Below are positions 16,429 through 24,830 of a stretch of DNA of 64,000 bases, piece after piece. Below the pieces are notes generated by a model. That model had not been told where the DNA came from. It searched no databases and was given only the letters and a program-made list of their open reading frames with translations. Numbering within the stretch: position 1 is the stretch's first letter; each line of letters begins with the position of its first letter. The position numbers and the translations under genes are program-made. Origin of the DNA: Alteromonas sp. 5E99-2 (GTDB lineage: Bacteria; Pseudomonadota; Gammaproteobacteria; Enterobacterales; Alteromonadaceae); assembly GCF_017368475.1 (NCBI RefSeq), contig NZ_JAFNJE010000006.1, positions 140,104 through 204,103 of the forward strand, given 5' to 3'.

Positions 16429-17121
16429 ATGATTTCAGGTTTGGGTTTCGGTTTACAAACTTTTTATTCAATTAAACACCTTAAAACATCTATATATTTT
16501 GTTGAAAGAGCCAAGGAAATTGAATGTAGTTTAACTTCTAACACGGGCGAAGCGGTAGACATTTTACATTCATATGTTACTGGTGCGCTTTTTAGCTCTG
16601 TGGCTTTTTTGGAAGCTCTAGCAAATGAAATGTTTGCAGAAGCTAGTAAAAGTAACGGAGGCTGTTTCAACTCTTTGGAAACTGCAATCATTGATAAGAT
16701 TTCAGATAGAGCTAACTCTAAAAAATTCGAACAGGTTAAAGTTCTTGATAAACTAAATTTACTACTTGAGCTTTGCGGTCATGACAAACTGACTAAAGGT
16801 GGCCCCCCATATCAACACACAAAGACTCTGATAGACATCAGAAATCAACTAATGCACTACAAAGCGTCATTTTTGGATATTGGGACTGAAGGAATGGTTC
16901 GCCCAGGCAGTTTTGGTTCAAGTGACCTAGCAAGATTTGTCAGAGGGCTTTTCCCAGATCGCAAAAACTTCAACAACGCTATTAGAAGTGATGGCTGGAT
17001 TGGGTTTGGTTGCGCAAACTGGGCACTTAAGACTGCGCGCAATCACGCGGATTTAATACATGAAACCATTGGTATAGAACCATACTACAGCCACGTCACT
17101 TCGAGAGTAAGATATGTGTAA
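16429..17121 (+). CDS. HEPN-like domain protein of unknown role
   Basis: A 230-residue, largely helical soluble protein that I do not recognise as a whole. IDIRNQLMHYKA contains an R-X4-H motif (R138 to H143) typical of HEPN domains, many of which are RNases in toxin-antitoxin and defence systems; the preceding helices (GALFSSVAFLEALANEMF, 53-70) fit such a fold. No antitoxin gene is adjacent. The ATG lies 5 bp after an attC-like box, and the stop overlaps a complementary box at 17121-17130, as in integron cassettes. RNase activity is not established. Confidence 0.55.
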   Translation: MISGLGFGLQTFYSIKHLKTSIYFVERAKEIECSLTSNTGEAVDILHSYVTGALFSSVAFLEALANEMFAEASKSNGGCFNSLETAIIDKISDRANSKKFEQVKVLDKLNLLLELCGHDKLTKGGPPYQHTKTLIDIRNQLMHYKASFLDIGTEGMVRPGSFGSSDLARFVRGLFPDRKNFNNAIRSDGWIGFGCANWALKTARNHADLIHETIGIEPYYSHVTSRVRYV

Positions 17122-17150
17122 GTGCCATACAAACGTTTCAAGTCGTGCGC
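17121..17150. repeat. attC-like 5' half after the HEPN-like gene
   Basis: The sequence begins AGTGCCATAC, largely complementary (7 of 10) to the ATTAGGCACT box before the gene, and continues ACAAACGTTTCAAGTCG, resembling the start of many attC sites. The part CATACAAACG...AAGTCGTGCGC closely matches the flank at 21866-21893. Confidence 0.4.
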
Positions 17151-17513
17151 TATCGTCCTTATGATTTACCGCCTGAGTTTAAAGAGCTTGGCCCCTCCTA
17201 TCGTTGGGCACACCCGAAAGGGGTAAAGGAATGGATTAAAATGGAGCAAAAGTCTAGAGGTGATGAGATTCGGCATGGTCAAAAAGCGAAAAGCAATATT
17301 ACATGGGAAAAAATTAGAGATGCTAATATTCCAATCTTTTTTATCGCAGGAGGAGCTGATTTATATCAACCGCCTTCAATGATGCGAGCAGCCGCTCGAG
17401 AAATACCTCACAGCAATACACTTGTGATCCCAGAAGCTGGCCACGCTGTTCAGTGGGAACAACCTGAATTATTTAATCATTCGGTTCTCAAGTTTTTAAA
17501 TAAACACCGTTAA
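17145..17513 (+). pseudogene. Alpha/beta hydrolase, C-terminal fragment
   Basis: The frame encodes only the C-terminal third of an alpha/beta hydrolase: NIPIFFIAGGADLYQPP (about 63-79, strand and catalytic Asp region) and VIPEAGHAVQWEQPELF with the catalytic His. The nucleophile elbow and the N-terminal core are missing, and no ATG precedes the homologous region; the frame runs back into the HEPN-like gene. The fragment is therefore probably the remnant of a gene cut at about 17130, near the attC-like sequence. Confidence 0.6.
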
Positions 17514-17572
17514 ACTCCCTTGGGCGAGTTGAAGTTAATCAATTTTACGGTTTGAATATTGAGCAACAAATA

Positions 17573-17664
17573 CATTGGTTAAGTTGAGTTATTGGCTTAC
17601 AGTGCGATATAGGAACTTCATTTTTTACTGATTTAGGCTTTTGGATAAATTCTACGGTCTCGTT
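17573..17664. repeat. Dispersed ~90-bp repeat, copy A
   Basis: This stretch matches 21915-22006 imperfectly over its length, from CATTGGTTAA through GAGTTATT, GCTTACAGTGC and GCTTTTGGATAAA to GTCTCGTT. Both copies are non-coding and bracket the accessory region. Its nature is unknown. Confidence 0.6.
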
Positions 17665-17713
17665 ATGTTCTGATGGCTAATAGCTTAATTCAATTCACTA
17701 TTGGAATTGTAAT

Positions 17714-18235
17714 ATGAAAATAGGCAATAAAGCTCTTGTTGAATTGATAGGCGTACTCACAGTAACCGCGTCGTTAGTTTTTGTTGGGATGCAATTAATG
17801 TTAGATCGCAAGATAGCCACTGCGGAACAATATTTTAATCGCACCGAATCAGCCAAAGAAGACAGAAGGACCCTCCTTTTGAGTCCCGTATTTTATCAAG
17901 AAGTAGAAGATTGGTGGTCTACTGGAGAGAGACCAGAATACTGGAATGAAGAGTGGGAAATTGCGAAACAGCTAGACCAAGGAAAATATAGCGTTACCAC
18001 TTTGTATCACCGGATTGTAGAACTTCAACTCTCTATTTTAGGTTATGACAACGTTTATTTTCAGTATCAACAGGGACTTATTAACGAGGAATCTTGGCTG
18101 AATTTTCGAGCTCAAATAAAAAGCGGAATGATATATGACCCAGAGCTTACTAGAGCTGTCTATTTAAGGCATGCCAGAGCCACAATTAAGCCCATTATCC
18201 AAGAAATTTCGGATGAAATTGATTCTGGGAAATGA
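17714..18235 (+). CDS. Membrane-anchored protein of unknown function
   Basis: 173 residues: a single N-terminal hydrophobic helix (about 8-29, LVELIGVLTVTASLVFVGMQL) followed by a charged, mostly helical domain rich in Trp, Glu and Tyr. Proteins with this anchor-plus-helical layout are common and uncharacterised in marine gammaproteobacteria. The ATG is preceded by an AT-rich stretch without a strong ribosome-binding site. Neighbours give no functional hint. Confidence 0.7.
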   Translation: MKIGNKALVELIGVLTVTASLVFVGMQLMLDRKIATAEQYFNRTESAKEDRRTLLLSPVFYQEVEDWWSTGERPEYWNEEWEIAKQLDQGKYSVTTLYHRIVELQLSILGYDNVYFQYQQGLINEESWLNFRAQIKSGMIYDPELTRAVYLRHARATIKPIIQEISDEIDSGK

Positions 18236-18459
18236 GCTACTTCAAGATAATTGGACTCCCCACCACCATTACGCAACAGTGTGGTATTTATGTTTGATTT
18301 TGAAGAATATTTTGTCCTTCATGCATAACAGGTTATTATCCATATAATGCATAAACTCGGTTACAAGCTCGCTGTGACAAAATACGTGGGCGATGTCACT
18401 TCGTTCCCATTACACTATAAAGATTACTGCCCGTTATAAAGAAGTTATGAGGTAATAAC

Positions 18460-19119
18460 ATGGCTAATAACCATACTGATAAATATCTAGAAAACAACAA
18501 ACGATATGCGAATGGCGAAGCCGTTCATACACCATCGTACCCTGGTGAACAGCCGATTAATCCTGACAAAAACGTGGCCGTTGTAGCTTGCATGGATGCG
18601 CGAATGAATATAGAGGACCTACTTGGCTTACAGACTGGTGACGCTCATATTATCCGTAATGCAGGAGGTGTTGTAACTGACGACGCGTTACGTTGCCTGA
18701 TTATTTCTCATCACCTGCTCAATACGGATGAAATCATACTAATTCACCACACTCGCTGTGGTATGTTGGCCTTTACTGATGAATTACTTAAAGCGGGTTT
18801 AGAAGGTGATCCTGAAGCAGAGGCGTTGCTACAAAAAGCAACTGGACGGAATTTCACTAGTTGTAATTGCAGCTCTGGAACACCTGAACAGTTTCATGCA
18901 TTCAGAGGGCCTATCGAGGCGCTTGATGCACCAAGGAGTGAGAAACAGGATGAGCGCCTTTCTTGGGACGTCAGACGTTCGATTTCAAGAATTGAAAATC
19001 ACCCATGGATACCAACAGAAGGCTCCGATGCCGTGACAGTAAGAGGATTCATCTACGACGTTGATACGGGAAAGCTTGACGAAGTTAGTTATCCTGGGCC
19101 AATGGGCACATTTAGCTGA
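18460..19119 (+). CDS. Beta-class carbonic anhydrase
   Basis: Zinc enzyme interconverting CO2 and bicarbonate, 219 residues. The zinc ligands C44 in ACMDARM (with the D46/R48 dyad), H97 and C100 in HHTRCGM are all present. The order and the [16 protein letters not shown] block (65-80) match the short beta-class group. An insertion rich in Cys and Gly ([11 protein letters not shown], about 136-146) lies in the second half. AGGTAA upstream of ATG 18460 is a fair ribosome-binding site. It is monocistronic. Confidence 0.88.
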   Translation: MANNHTDKYLENNKRYANGEAVHTPSYPGEQPINPDKNVAVVACMDARMNIEDLLGLQTGDAHIIRNAGGVVTDDALRCLIISHHLLNTDEIILIHHTRCGMLAFTDELLKAGLEGDPEAEALLQKATGRNFTSCNCSSGTPEQFHAFRGPIEALDAPRSEKQDERLSWDVRRSISRIENHPWIPTEGSDAVTVRGFIYDVDTGKLDEVSYPGPMGTFS

Positions 19120-19308
19120 ATATTGTCTGCGGCCCTGCCGCAGCAACCAAAAGCCGCATAACACATATGTGGCTCTCTAGCTGGCACTAGTTTCGAGTAA
19201 CCTCCTGATAACTTAAGGAAGTTGCTGCAATTTCAGCCTAAATAGAACCACACTCAAACCAACTACAAAAGGCACCTACGTGCTTTGTAGTTAACCTATT
19301 TTCATACG

Positions 19309-19812
19309 CTAACTAGCTTTAGGCTCTTTAACTAAATTGATTGGTGTTGTTGGGTTATAACCAAAAGCAGTATCGGGTAAGGTGAGTTTACGAATATGTA
19401 AAATATAACCAATAATCGCAAAGTGGTGAATAGCATGACTATGAGCTTGGAAAATAACATTTCCCAATGTTGCTGGCGTTGACACTTTACCGTCTCCCAA
19501 ATCGTCGATTAACGTGAGTATTTGAGATATTGAGTGTTGCTTTAACTCAGAAAGCCCTTCGATAGTTTTGTCTAAATAAAGTTGAGCTTCTAAGGGGTCA
19601 TTTTCCGTTTCTTTTCCTCTAACACGAGCTGTTAAATCTATTTTTTCATTGTTTAAGCCATTTATTAGACAATTAAAAATATCTAAAATATGGCGTACAT
19701 GCCCGCCAATACTGCTGTAGTAAGGCCCAGCAGATTTATCACTGTAGTCTTCAGGTGAAAGCGTTGTTAACGATCGAATTCGGTATAGGTTATTAATAAC
19801 AGTTACTAACAT
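19309..19812 (-). CDS. DinB-like four-helix-bundle protein
   Basis: 167-residue protein of the DinB/YfiT-like superfamily. Metal-binding histidines appear in SIGGHVRHILDIF (H38, H41) and QAHSHAIHHFAIIGYIL. Members are often thiol-dependent transferases or of unknown role. It is convergent with the carbonic anhydrase gene. Substrate unknown. Confidence 0.75.
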   Translation of the reverse strand: MLVTVINNLYRIRSLTTLSPEDYSDKSAGPYYSSIGGHVRHILDIFNCLINGLNNEKIDLTARVRGKETENDPLEAQLYLDKTIEGLSELKQHSISQILTLIDDLGDGKVSTPATLGNVIFQAHSHAIHHFAIIGYILHIRKLTLPDTAFGYNPTTPINLVKEPKAS

Positions 19813-20046
19813 AAGTAGAAATAATTCAATATCTAGATTTTTTGTTATCCGAATTATAAACGTATAAAAAACGTATAAAGTTGATGTAGATCAGATATAC
19901 GGATGAATTATGGTATTTATATATCTGTGACTGCGCAGCAAACGAGGGCTTTCACTATGAATAAGTTACTTTATACTAAACTTACTTAAATTTTGTACCA
20001 TAACGCTTTGAAAGTTAGCAAAGTATTTCACTTTAAAGGAACATAC

Positions 20047-20604
20047 ATGCCCTACTCTACATTTAAAATTACTTTGTTATCTGTATTAGTACTTTTTGCT
20101 GGCTTTGCGTCAGCCGCAAACCCGAAAGTACCCACAGAGCCACCGTATATAGCGCTTAGTGAGAATATAGATGAGCCTAATGGATACGGCTTTTGCCTAG
20201 ATACTTATGGCCCTGGCCAATCAGAATTAATGCAAACGCACTCATGTAAGCCCAAAACAGCCAAAGGAACGCCCAGAAATGACTCTGGCCACGACGTTCG
20301 TTTTGAATACAACGCGGAAACAAAGCAAATCCGCTCTTATGCTTTTGAAGGTCAATGCATGCAAGTTCTCACCGCAATTGGAAAATCGGAGTTTGCATTG
20401 CTAAGTTGCAGCGACCATCCCCACCAAAAATTTATTTACAGCACAACAGATAAAACTATTCGACTTGATAGCGACCAAGACTATTGTGTAGTCGTAGACT
20501 CAAAAACGGTAGAAGCCGGACCTTGGGTTAAGCGAGCCTTGCAACTCGTTGAGTGTGACAAAACCGAAGCCGAACTAAAACAATGGTTAGTCGCTGTAAA
20601 ATAA
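20047..20604 (+). CDS. Secreted ricin-type beta-trefoil lectin-like protein
   Basis: The start at 20047 is chosen because AAAGGA lies 6 bp before it and the protein then opens with a clear signal peptide (MPYSTFKITLLSVLVLFAGFASA cut into about 23 residues). The mature 160 residues hold three repeats of the ricin B pattern: GFCLDTYG...LMQTHSC, GQCMQVL...LLSCSD...QKFIY and YCVVVDS...LQLVECD...LKQW. Paired cysteines in each repeat suggest disulfides in the periplasm or outside. A carbohydrate-binding role is likely; no catalytic domain is attached. A longer frame runs upstream to 19993 but would bury the signal peptide. Confidence 0.65.
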   Translation: MPYSTFKITLLSVLVLFAGFASAANPKVPTEPPYIALSENIDEPNGYGFCLDTYGPGQSELMQTHSCKPKTAKGTPRNDSGHDVRFEYNAETKQIRSYAFEGQCMQVLTAIGKSEFALLSCSDHPHQKFIYSTTDKTIRLDSDQDYCVVVDSKTVEAGPWVKRALQLVECDKTEAELKQWLVAVK

Positions 20605-20646
20605 GCTATTTAGTATATTACCAACTCAGTAAAAATCTGCTGTGGG

Positions 20647-20660
20647 CGTTAGGCGCCATC
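20647..20660. repeat. attC-like 3' core (CGTTAGGCGCCATC)
   Basis: CGTTAGGC is the canonical integron recombination core. The 13 bases GTTAGGCGCCATC are complementary (12 of 13) to GATGGCACCTAAC at 21154-21166, after the next gene, as expected of the two ends of one gene cassette. Confidence 0.5.
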
Positions 20661-20670
20661 AACTAAAAGG

Positions 20671-21165
20671 ATGTATAAATTGAAAGTAGCATTTCTAATC
20701 ATTTTACTTTTTTTGACAAGTTATCATTTAAAAGCAGAAGAACGCTTTCTCAGCCATGAGGAAGTCCCAAAAAGCATCCTGTCTAAAATAAAAGAAGGAG
20801 CAAAGCATACAGTAAGCCAGATGCATGAACAGGGAATATCTCACTTTGATTATAATGAAGCGTCAGTGAAATTTCTTAGTGAGGTAATCACAGATGAGCG
20901 CCTTCATTTATCTGATAATGCGAAACGAGTTCTACCTGAGATATGGGGTGCATTCTTAGGGGAAGTCATAATCGAGGAGCTTGGCGGCAAATGGGTTAAA
21001 TTTGGCGACCAATATGCCGTATTGGTTAGTGATAGTCATTTATGTTTTCCAATGAACAAAGTACATGAGCAAATCTCGAACGGGCAAATAGATTCTATTT
21101 ACGCTTTTTATTTATCAACAGCTAGGATAGCAAATGAAATTTCAAGCACATACGATGGCACCTAA
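20671..21165 (+). CDS. Small secreted protein of unknown function, cassette-like
   Basis: 164 residues with an N-terminal signal peptide (about 1-22, hydrophobic LKVAFLIILLFLTSYHLKA). I do not recognise the mature domain; GEVIIEELGGKWVKFGDQYAVLV and the preceding helices resemble proteins that measure or bind another polypeptide, but no family can be named. Its stop codon lies inside the CCTAAC of an attC-like box, and the start is 17 bp after CGTTAGGC, the compact layout of an integron cassette. Confidence 0.65.
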   Translation: MYKLKVAFLIILLFLTSYHLKAEERFLSHEEVPKSILSKIKEGAKHTVSQMHEQGISHFDYNEASVKFLSEVITDERLHLSDNAKRVLPEIWGAFLGEVIIEELGGKWVKFGDQYAVLVSDSHLCFPMNKVHEQISNGQIDSIYAFYLSTARIANEISSTYDGT

Positions 21166-21180
21166 CAAGTGCATTATGGT
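21154..21180. repeat. attC-like 5' box, interrupted after about 27 bp
   Basis: GATGGCACCTAAC (21154-21166) pairs with the box at 20648-20660, followed by AAGTGCATTATGG. The sequence then becomes IS110-type transposase coding sequence on the other strand, so the rest of the site appears displaced. Confidence 0.45.
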
Positions 21181-21269
21181 GGGAATTTTATATTGCCATG
21201 CTCATCTACACCATGAATACTAAAAACTAATTTGGCTAAATCAATGCCAACGACTTTAATTAAAGACAT
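21174..21269 (-). mobile_element. IS110-family transposase, N-terminal fragment
   Basis: Reading the minus strand from ATG 21269 gives MSLIKVVGIDLAKLVFSI and then HGVDEHGNIKFPP before a stop. GIDLAK with the first catalytic Asp, and HGVD, are the N-terminal DEDD motif of IS110 transposases. Only about 31 of some 330 residues remain, so the element is dead. Confidence 0.7.
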
Positions 21270-21370
21270 ATGGGCTCTCCACTATTTTTGAAAATTCGCA
21301 CTTTCACTATGGCACAACAATGCCAATTTCGGCGGTGAATCCATATCATTCGTTATGAGGATAAACTGAT

Positions 21371-21853
21371 ATGAAAAAACTACTTATCACTTTAATTTGT
21401 ATGGTTAGCATATCAAACTCTGCAAATGCTTATGAAATTTTTAAGCCTATTGACACTAAAGAGACAATTTCTTGTTGGGCAAGTTCCTTCCCTAATTATA
21501 CTGAAATAATTGGTTATTCTAGTCTCGGCCATATATTTATGAAATCTCCCAGTGATAATGCATATGCTGTTCTTCACCCATTTAAAAAGGGTGCAAAATC
21601 ATACGGTGTATTTGAAAACACTGCACAGTTTGAGAAACAGATTTTGCAAGAAGAATCGTTTCAGACTTTTGTTTTGAATCTTGACCATGTTGAACAAATT
21701 GGTAAACACTTGGGGCCACTCAAGGAGGAAGAAATATACATACCTCACCCCTACCCATTTTTGGGGGGCGACGAATCAATAGATTCGTATAGCAAAGGTA
21801 ACGTTTGGGTTATGTTAGAAATAGTTGGTCAATTCTATGATGTATGCTCGTAG
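21371..21853 (+). CDS. Secreted protein resembling DUF1851 / Tdi1-type immunity domain
   Basis: 160 residues, signal peptide 1-20 (MKKLLITLICMVSISNSANA). The mature part shows the DUF1851-like pattern: GYSSLGHIFMKSPSDNAYAV (48-67), a Phe/Glu-rich middle, then LGPLKEEEIYIPHPYPFLGG (from about 115) and VWVMLEIVGQFYD. DUF1851 (Tdi1 C-terminal domain) occurs in immunity proteins against type VI effectors, normally cytoplasmic; a signal peptide is unusual and would suit a periplasmic toxin. The match is by pattern only. Flanks are attC-like. Confidence 0.5.
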   Translation: MKKLLITLICMVSISNSANAYEIFKPIDTKETISCWASSFPNYTEIIGYSSLGHIFMKSPSDNAYAVLHPFKKGAKSYGVFENTAQFEKQILQEESFQTFVLNLDHVEQIGKHLGPLKEEEIYIPHPYPFLGGDESIDSYSKGNVWVMLEIVGQFYDVCS

Positions 21854-21865
21854 CAAGAATAAAGA

Positions 21866-21893
21866 CATATAACAACCGCGTTAAGTCGTTCGC
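21866..21893. repeat. attC-like 5' half after the DUF1851-like gene
   Basis: It reads CATATAACAACCGCGTTA followed by AGTCGTTCGC. It aligns with 17126-17150 downstream of the HEPN-like gene, sharing CATA, AACG/ACCG and AAGTCGT-CGC. Two unrelated genes followed by the same short sequence is what cassette recombination sites produce. Confidence 0.4.
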
Positions 21894-21914
21894 AGGCACC
21901 CTGAGGTGCAATTG

Positions 21915-22006
21915 CATTGGTTAATTAGAGTTATTAGCTTACAGTGCTATACGGAGACTCAATTTCTCTTGATTCAAGCTTTTGGATAAACCTCTATAGT
22001 CTCGTT
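21915..22006. repeat. Dispersed ~90-bp repeat, copy B
   Basis: Second copy of the non-coding repeat at 17573-17664, with scattered substitutions. It starts 22 bp after the attC-like sequence at 21866-21893. Confidence 0.6.
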
Positions 22007-22061
22007 GCCCTGCCCCCAACAACACCATTCCATCTAGACCTTTAAATAACATAAAAAATAA

Positions 22062-22261
22062 GGGCATAATACATATATTGGAGATAATGGCTCATTCAAA
22101 ATACAGGAAGTAAAAGGGAGTAAATCTATTCTTATAGATAAAGAAGGGGCTGACAAAAAAAAGGTAGGTGATTTATGAATAGTCTTCAGAATACCAAAGA
22201 TAAGTTATCCAATAAAGTGTACTCTCCAAAGGCCACAGCAGGGCCCGCTGAGTACAAGTAA
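22062..22261 (+). other. Two very short overlapping reading frames
   Basis: An open stretch 22062-22178 with no usual start codon ends KKKVGDL and stops in an ATGA overlap with a 28-codon frame (22175-22261, MNSLQNTKDKLSNKVYSPKA...). AGGTAGGTG precedes the second ATG at good spacing. They may be the tail of a decayed gene plus a small ORF; no family is recognised. The rest of 21854-22321 holds repeat copy B and the dgt promoter region. Confidence 0.25.
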
Positions 22262-22321
22262 CCATTGGTTTATAGCGGGAAAACAAGATAAACTAGGGTT
22301 TGTTTATTTTTGAGTAGAGCA

Positions 22322-23677
22322 ATGACTTCGTTTTCGCCAAACATTGAATGGCAAATATCCCCTTGGCACGAACGCTACTTGCCTCGTTCAGATAGCCAAG
22401 ATGGCGATCACAGAACGCCTTTTCAGCGGGACAAAGCAAGAGTATTACATTCCGCTGCTTTTCGTCGTTTACAAGCAAAAACCCAAGTTCTTGGTGTTGG
22501 GTTAAGCGACTTTTATCGCACTCGTCTTACTCATTCCTTAGAAGCTGCGCAAATAGGCAGTGGCATTACTTCACAGTTACAAGGTAAATATCCTCAAGAA
22601 GCGGCCTATGTTGGCCTTGATGGTATGCTCATTGAAACCTTGTGTTTAGCTCACGATATCGGCCACCCTCCTTTTGGTCATGGCGGTGAAGTTGCACTGA
22701 ACTATATGATGCGAGATCACGATGGTTTTGAGGGAAATGGACAAACATTTCGTATTGTCACTAAGCTAGAACCTTATACTCAAAGCCATGGTATGAACTT
22801 ATCAAGACGAAGTTTGTTAGGGCTTGTTAAATACCCCAATTTTCTCGATACGCTTTCAGCTGAACAACCCGCTGCTGTTACCTCCACTCACAGAACGGTT
22901 ATTGCGAAAAATTGGGTTCCGGCTAAAGGTTTATTCCGTTGTGACCAAGGCCATTACGAATGGATGATGGCGCCATTTTCACAGCAAGATAAAGACATTT
23001 TTAGCACCTTTAATCAATTTTCGGACAAGCACAGTAAAACTCAATATAAATCTCTAGACTGCTCGATTATGGAACTGGCCGATGACATTGCCTATGGTAT
23101 TCACGATTTAGAAGATGCCATTGCCATGGGAATGATAGACCAAACTCAATTTGTCGATAGCATAGTTCAGCCTATTATTAAGCTTGACGTACCTTGGCTT
23201 TCAAAAGAAATAAATGTAATTCAGCAAAAACTGTTTAGCAGTGAACACCACATTCGCAAAAACACTATAGGCGCGTTGGTTAATTGTTTTATTACCTCTA
23301 TCGAACTCAGCACGTTAAATACCTTTGAGCACCCTCTTCTCGATTTTAACGTGGCATTCCCGCCAGCCCATAAAAAGGCTTTGGATATCTTCAAATTGTT
23401 TGTGTATCAACATGTTATTCTCAAACCTGAAATTCAAATATTAGAATACAAAGGACAACAGGTTGTAATGGAACTGTTTGAAGCTTTTTCTTCTGATCCA
23501 GAGCGACTATTACCCACTAACACAGCTAAACGTTGGCTAGCAGCAAAAGAAGATGGCAACGAATACAGAGTGATTGCAGATTACATTTCAGGTATGACTG
23601 ACGAATTTGCATCCCGACTCTATTCAAATATGTTTATTCCTAAACGAGGCGGAACTCACGATACCTTATCGCTATAA
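22322..23677 (+). CDS. dgt: Deoxyguanosinetriphosphate triphosphohydrolase-like HD protein
   Basis: HD-superfamily dNTP triphosphohydrolase, 451 residues from ATG 22322; a TTG four codons earlier is less likely. The HD residues are seen as RTRLTHS (H71) and LAHDIGHPPFGHGGE (H111-D112), with MELADDIAYGIHDLEDA carrying the third metal ligand. The N-terminal RDKARVLHSAAFRRLQAKTQV block is typical of the family. It hydrolyses dGTP (possibly other dNTPs) to the nucleoside and triphosphate. No operon partner; msrP follows after 133 bp. Confidence 0.92.
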   Translation: MTSFSPNIEWQISPWHERYLPRSDSQDGDHRTPFQRDKARVLHSAAFRRLQAKTQVLGVGLSDFYRTRLTHSLEAAQIGSGITSQLQGKYPQEAAYVGLDGMLIETLCLAHDIGHPPFGHGGEVALNYMMRDHDGFEGNGQTFRIVTKLEPYTQSHGMNLSRRSLLGLVKYPNFLDTLSAEQPAAVTSTHRTVIAKNWVPAKGLFRCDQGHYEWMMAPFSQQDKDIFSTFNQFSDKHSKTQYKSLDCSIMELADDIAYGIHDLEDAIAMGMIDQTQFVDSIVQPIIKLDVPWLSKEINVIQQKLFSSEHHIRKNTIGALVNCFITSIELSTLNTFEHPLLDFNVAFPPAHKKALDIFKLFVYQHVILKPEIQILEYKGQQVVMELFEAFSSDPERLLPTNTAKRWLAAKEDGNEYRVIADYISGMTDEFASRLYSNMFIPKRGGTHDTLSL

Positions 23678-23810
23678 AAACTAGACCATATTAGGCCCAC
23701 TTTTGTCTATATTTGGCCGTAATTATAACATTTGTATCCTACCTGCAACCCATTGTAGTAAAACACGGTCTATCTTTAGAGTAGTAATATAATAATAATG
23801 GATTGGATAC

Positions 23811-24830
23811 ATGAGCAATAAGCGGTTCACACCAAGCGTAAAATTAACAGAAGCAGACGTCACAGACCAAAACGTGTTTAACGGTAGACGTAAACTATTA
23901 AAGTCTATGGGTTTTTTGGGAGCCTCGTCGTTACTTGCTTCCTCGGGACAAGCCAATGCTCAGCTGTTCGATTTGTTCGGCTCAAGTGAAGAAGAAACAA
24001 AAAAGCCAAGTTCTTACCTGCCCCTTGAATACAAAAAAAGTAAAGATAAGTCACAAGTGCTTACCCCCTATGAAAAAGTGGTGTCTTACAACAACTTCTA
24101 TGAATTTGGCACAGACAAAAGTGCACCTGCCGCCTATGCCCATGAAATGACTACAAACCCGTGGACGCTAAAAATAGACGGTTTATGCGAAAAACCCACC
24201 ACTATTAGCTATGACGACTTGCACAATAAATTCCCTTTAGAAGAGCGTATATACCGACTTCGCTGTGTAGAAGCTTGGTCTATGGTTGTACCTTGGGTTG
24301 GCTTTGAACTAGCTCGACTAATAAAATTGGTGCAACCGCTTTCGAGCGCTAAATATGTCGCATTTGAAACCTATGCCAATGCTGATGAAATGCGTGGTGT
24401 TAAAAGCCGGTTCGCTGGCGGCGGTATTCAATATCCCTATGTGGAAGGCTTGCGTATGGATGAAGCCATGCACCCGCTAACGTTAATGGCAGTGGGTTTG
24501 TATGGCAGTGCATTACCGAATCAGAATGGCGCACCTGTGAGACTTGTGGTGCCATGGAAATATGGTTTTAAGAGCGCCAAATCCATAGTCCGTATTCGAT
24601 TAACTGACAAAAAGCCACCAACGACCTGGAATATACTTGCTCCCCATGAATATGGCTTTTACGCTAACGTTAACCCGACTGTATCTCATCCTCGATGGAG
24701 CCAAGCCAGTGAACGTCGCATCACTACAGGTGGCTTACTCGCAAGAAACAGAACTGAAACTCAGCTTTTTAATGGTTATTCAGAAGTTGCGTCTATGTAT
24801 TCCAATTTGAATTTAAAACAAAACTTTTAA
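23811..24830 (+). CDS. msrP: MsrP, periplasmic methionine-sulfoxide reductase catalytic subunit
   Basis: Molybdopterin enzyme (formerly YedY) that reduces oxidised methionines in envelope proteins. A Tat signal is visible ([15 protein letters not shown]26-R27, hydrophobic to about 50). C152 in [14 protein letters not shown] is the molybdenum-ligating cysteine; the usual EGW here reads [19 protein letters not shown] is the conserved C-terminal block. 339 residues, family length. Its stop overlaps the ATG of msrQ, its membrane partner. Confidence 0.95.
   Translation: MSNKRFTPSVKLTEADVTDQNVFNGRRKLLKSMGFLGASSLLASSGQANAQLFDLFGSSEEETKKPSSYLPLEYKKSKDKSQVLTPYEKVVSYNNFYEFGTDKSAPAAYAHEMTTNPWTLKIDGLCEKPTTISYDDLHNKFPLEERIYRLRCVEAWSMVVPWVGFELARLIKLVQPLSSAKYVAFETYANADEMRGVKSRFAGGGIQYPYVEGLRMDEAMHPLTLMAVGLYGSALPNQNGAPVRLVVPWKYGFKSAKSIVRIRLTDKKPPTTWNILAPHEYGFYANVNPTVSHPRWSQASERRITTGGLLARNRTETQLFNGYSEVASMYSNLNLKQNF

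Noticed and set aside
18460..19119. Carbonic anhydrase as an integron cassette
   Set aside because: Its flanks (GTTATAAAG..., GCATAACAC...) have vague core-like letters, but no complementary pair of boxes and long non-coding flanks on both sides.
16054..22300. Genomic island with phage or integrative element
   Set aside because: No integrase, recombinase, capsid, relaxase or tRNA-bounded attachment site is present. The region is better described as decayed cassettes and single insertions.
22310..22321. TTG start for dgt at 22310
   Set aside because: ATG 22322 is four codons downstream, better placed relative to GAGTAGAG, and the conserved N-terminus begins after it.
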